Shown: positions 61,950 through 64,000 of the stretch, in pieces | Numbering within the stretch: position 1 is the first letter of the stretch | Layout: every line of letters begins with the position of its first letter | Assembly: GCA_021789895.1 (NCBI GenBank) | Contig: JAJYIU010000004.1 | Coordinates: 1-64,000 of the forward strand | Direction of reading: 5' to 3' | From: Acidobacteriota bacterium | GTDB taxonomy: Bacteria; Acidobacteriota; Terriglobia; Terriglobales; SCQP01 | Length of the DNA stretch: 64,000 nucleotides | Notes under the pieces: model-generated | The model's input: only the letters and a program-made list of their open reading frames with translations | Told to the model about the DNA's origin: nothing | The model's database searches: none | Position numbers and translations under genes: made by a program

Positions 61950-61978
61950 TTGACGGATTTTTCGCGGAATCTTAAAAA
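61950..61978 (+). promoter_or_regulatory. Promoter candidate in front of the repeat array
   Basis: TTGACG (61950-61955), a 17-base spacer and TAAAAA (61973-61978) give a predicted start near 61985, upstream of the hairpin array and pointing into it. The 200 bases between aroA and this point are AT-rich for the window and have no gene. Confidence 0.5.
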
Positions 61979-62128
61979 CGTGAGCGAATTCCGAGAGAAC
62001 TTTCCGGAATGCAAACGGCGGCAACCCGATTCTGAGGGACGCGGCGCCGGCGGCTTCCAGCAGGAAGCCGAACCCGGATCGCCGCAACCGGAGGGAAGGT
62101 GGCGCTGGACGCGTGACGGAAGCCGCTC

Positions 62129-62920
62129 GGGGTTCAGTGAATCCCGGAAGACGGGCAAGTTCCGGTTGGCTGGAACTGCTTAGCTCAAGTTCAGGCCGCC
62201 CGTGGAAGAAATGAAGCGGGCCGAGGCGGAGCGAGGGCGTCTGAGGTGAAGGCTGGTCGAGAACGAATACGGTCAGCCGGGATTCACTGAATCCCGAGAT
62301 GGTTGCGGATTTCTTCTCTTGGCGGCAGCTCTCCACGCCAAGTTCGGTCGCGCCCGCGGCTGGCAACGGTTACGGGCGAAGGCCGGATGAGGCGACCAGG
62401 CGAACCGCTGGGGGAAAGAAAAGCTCGTATCGTTCGGGGTTCGCCGAGCCCCAGGGGCAGCCAGGAATCTTCCCGGTTCTGCCCGTCTGGAAGCTTCAAG
62501 CCGCATCACTGGCGGGTCGCCGGCAGCAGCCGGAAGGGCCGGCCGGAGGGTGAGCGAGAAGGCTTGGGAACGGACAGGGTCGAGGCAAGGCCCGGTTCAC
62601 CTGGGGCTCAGCGAACTCCGAATGGATGAGCGTCGGGCCGGTTGGCGGTGCAGCAGGCATTCCAAGCGGCAGCTCGCAACGGTCAAACCCCACCAGGGCG
62701 CGGCCGCGGCGGGCGGCGAGGAACTCAGACTCACCGCTGGTTGAGTCCGGTATCGCAATCGGGGATTCAGAAAATCCCGGGAGGCTGGAGCTTCCCGGTT
62801 GGCGGCAAATAGAAAGTCCGAGCCGCGTCGTTGATCGGAACTTCGGTTCCGGTAAGCAGGCAAGGCAAGGATCCGCGGTTAGCCGCCGGCCGAGGAAAGC
62901 TCAAGTCGCCCGGGATTTTC
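62129..62920. repeat. Array of five about 155-bp hairpin-led repeats (candidate structured RNA)
   Basis: Hairpins of the form GGGRTTC-N3-GARYCCC start at 62129, 62279, 62436, 62603 and 62762, spaced 150, 157, 167 and 159 bases. In four units CCGGTT lies 33-37 bases after the hairpin start and in all five a CAAGCCGC-like block lies 57-63 bases after it. The stems vary with pair-preserving changes (GGGATTC/GAATCCC against GGGGTTC/GAGCCCC). The spacings are not multiples of three and no frame is kept across units, so it is not coding. A plus-strand promoter candidate precedes it. A weak sixth unit may start near 61965. Identity unknown. Confidence 0.6.
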
Positions 62921-63088
62921 ATTTTTCGCCGCCGCCGCCGGCCTGGGATTGCCGCTTCTCCGCCCGCCGCCGCTCCTCCCCTTCCTCCGCCGCGCGCTTC
63001 GCCCACAATTTCCGTGCGCCCGCGTCCTTGCGGCCCCTGCCATCTCCTCTATCATGGGTGGGAAGGAACCGGACTTTTTCTATCGGGA

Positions 63089-64000
63089 ATGCGCGCCTGC
63101 TCTCACCCTGACTCCGCCGCCAGCGCCCCCGCACTCGGCGCGCCCCCTCCCGCCCTCCCGCTCCCTGCCTCCCGCCGCCGCTGGCGCGTCGCCGGGCTTT
63201 CCGCCGCGCTGCTGCTGATCGCCGCCCTGCCGGCTTCTGCCCAATCGCCGTCGCCGTCGCCGGCCCTGTCGCGCGCTCCCGCGCGCGCCCCCGCCGCGCC
63301 GGCCCCCGTTCGCGCGCCCCTCGTCGTCGCCATCTCGGTGCAGCCGGCGCCCACGCGCGCGGAAAGCGATTTTCTCCCGCTGGTAGCGCAGAGAATCGGC
63401 CGGCCGCTCGATCCGGCAGCGGTGCGCCGCAGCATCCAGCGCCTGTTCGCCACCGGCGTTTTTGCCGATATTGCCGCGGTCGAGCAGCCGGCCCCCGGCG
63501 GCATCCGGCTCCGCTTCCAAACCCGCCCCAATTTTTTCATCGGCGAGGTGCGGGTATTGAACGCCCCCGATCCGCCCAGCGATGTCGAGCTCGCCGACGT
63601 CAGCGGATTGCAGTTGGGCCAGCTCTTCACTCGCGCCCGCCTGCAGCAGGCGCTCGGCCGCATGCGCCAGCGCCTGGCGGGCTACGACTACCACCAGCCC
63701 AGCATCCGGTCGGAACTGGCCATGCGTCCCCATCGCGCCCTGGTCTTGCTCAGCTTTCTGGTGCAAGCCGGCCCGCTGGCGCGTCTGGGCAAGGTTGCAT
63801 TTCACGGCGGCGCGCCTTTTACCGCGGCGCAGTTGCTGCATGCCGCCCGCTTGCATGCCGGCCGGCCGCTGCCGCAGTCCAGCCTGCGCGACGCTCTCGA
63901 CCGCCTGCATCGCTTCTATGCCAGGCACGGGCGCCTGGCGGCGGTCATACGGCTGCGAACGCATTACCAGCCCGCTGGCAACCGGCTCGATCTGCAATTC
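63089..64000 (+). CDS. POTRA-domain outer-membrane protein, BamA/TamA type (truncated by window end)
   Basis: The frame from ATG 63089 is open to the end of the window (304 residues visible). A basic start and hydrophobic segment VAGLSAALLLIAALPASAQ are a signal peptide. A Pro/Ala linker is followed by POTRA-like repeats: DPAAVRRSIQRLFATGVFAD, IGEVRVLNAPDPPSDVELAD, LARLGKVAFHGGAPFTAAQL with the helix DALDRLHRFYARHGRLAAVI. The beta-barrel would lie beyond the window. Outer-membrane assembly or translocation is the likely role. No strong ribosome site precedes the ATG, so the exact start is uncertain. Confidence 0.7.
   Translation, partial: MRACSHPDSAASAPALGAPPPALPLPASRRRWRVAGLSAALLLIAALPASAQSPSPSPALSRAPARAPAAPAPVRAPLVVAISVQPAPTRAESDFLPLVAQRIGRPLDPAAVRRSIQRLFATGVFADIAAVEQPAPGGIRLRFQTRPNFFIGEVRVLNAPDPPSDVELADVSGLQLGQLFTRARLQQALGRMRQRLAGYDYHQPSIRSELAMRPHRALVLLSFLVQAGPLARLGKVAFHGGAPFTAAQLLHAARLHAGRPLPQSSLRDALDRLHRFYARHGRLAAVIRLRTHYQPAGNRLDLQF

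Noticed and set aside
62129-62920. CRISPR array
   Set aside because: Units are about 155 bp and diverge throughout; there are no short identical repeats with unique spacers and no cas genes nearby.
62303-63111. Two plus-strand frames (108 and 161 codons) inside the repeat array
   Set aside because: They cross repeat units whose lengths are not multiples of three, so no frame is preserved, and no ribosome sites or domains are visible.

Overview
The window is very GC-rich chromosomal DNA. Its gene content fits an acidobacterium or a close relative: a giant secreted BNR/Vps10-type beta-propeller protein, an ExbB-ExbD-ExbD-TonB set followed by a TPR lipoprotein, a secreted carboxypeptidase-regulatory/TPR protein, a LytS/LytTR pair, an orphan type IV pilin, and diderm outer-membrane genes. 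The taxonomic call is inference from content, not from a marker gene.

Region by region. 1-2547: end of a LiaF-like protein, then a LytS-type kinase and LytTR regulator. 2667-6432: a PLP decarboxylase followed by a genomic scar with two pairs of direct repeats, a toxin-antitoxin pair with a frameshifted toxin, the tail of an ISL3-type transposase, a chimeric ORF and an AT-richer TonB-domain gene. 6476-16286: thioesterase, BNR propeller protein, GT39-type transferase, a type IV pilin with a sigma-54 promoter, two membrane or secreted proteins, pgsA. 16369-24675: TPR lipoprotein, two ExbD, ExbB, TonB, then secF, secD, yajC and tgt. 24860-31099: Yip1 protein, small zinc ribbon, hydrolase, BON lipoprotein, TPR protein, queC, mutM. 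31203-36821: compact operon uppS-cdsA-dxr-rseP-ispG for isoprenoid precursors, undecaprenyl carrier, CDP-diacylglycerol and envelope-stress proteolysis. 36887-44537: a soluble MgtE/CBS protein, secA, a CYTH protein, polyprenyl synthase, yajQ, tatD. 44682-50201: acyl-CoA synthetase, two CPBP membrane proteins, a small basic protein and a Cys-rich protein with a possible PqqD-like C-terminus. 50295-59536: a gene set for anaerobic benzoyl-CoA dearomatisation of the Azoarcus bzdNOPQ type (reductase subunits, two ATPase activases, BadH-like dehydrogenase, dienoyl-CoA hydratase, thiolase, an odd amidohydrolase) with a divergent BzdR/BoxR-type regulator. 59731-64000: tRNA-Leu, RNase P RNA, aroA, an intergenic array of about 155-bp hairpin-led repeats, and the start of a BamA/TamA-type outer-membrane protein.

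How the parts work together. The bzd block would reduce benzoyl-CoA with ATP-driven electron activation, hydrate and oxidise the ring product and thiolyse the chain, under an aromatic-CoA-sensing repressor. tgt and queC both serve queuosine formation. secA, secD, secF and yajC form most of the Sec motor/accessory apparatus.

The observations most worth a second look are the repeat array at 62129-62920 (pattern suggesting a repeated structured RNA), the bzd cluster with its degenerate amidohydrolase, the small basic protein plus Cys-rich protein pair at 48726-50201, and the duplication scar at 4.1-6.3 kb.
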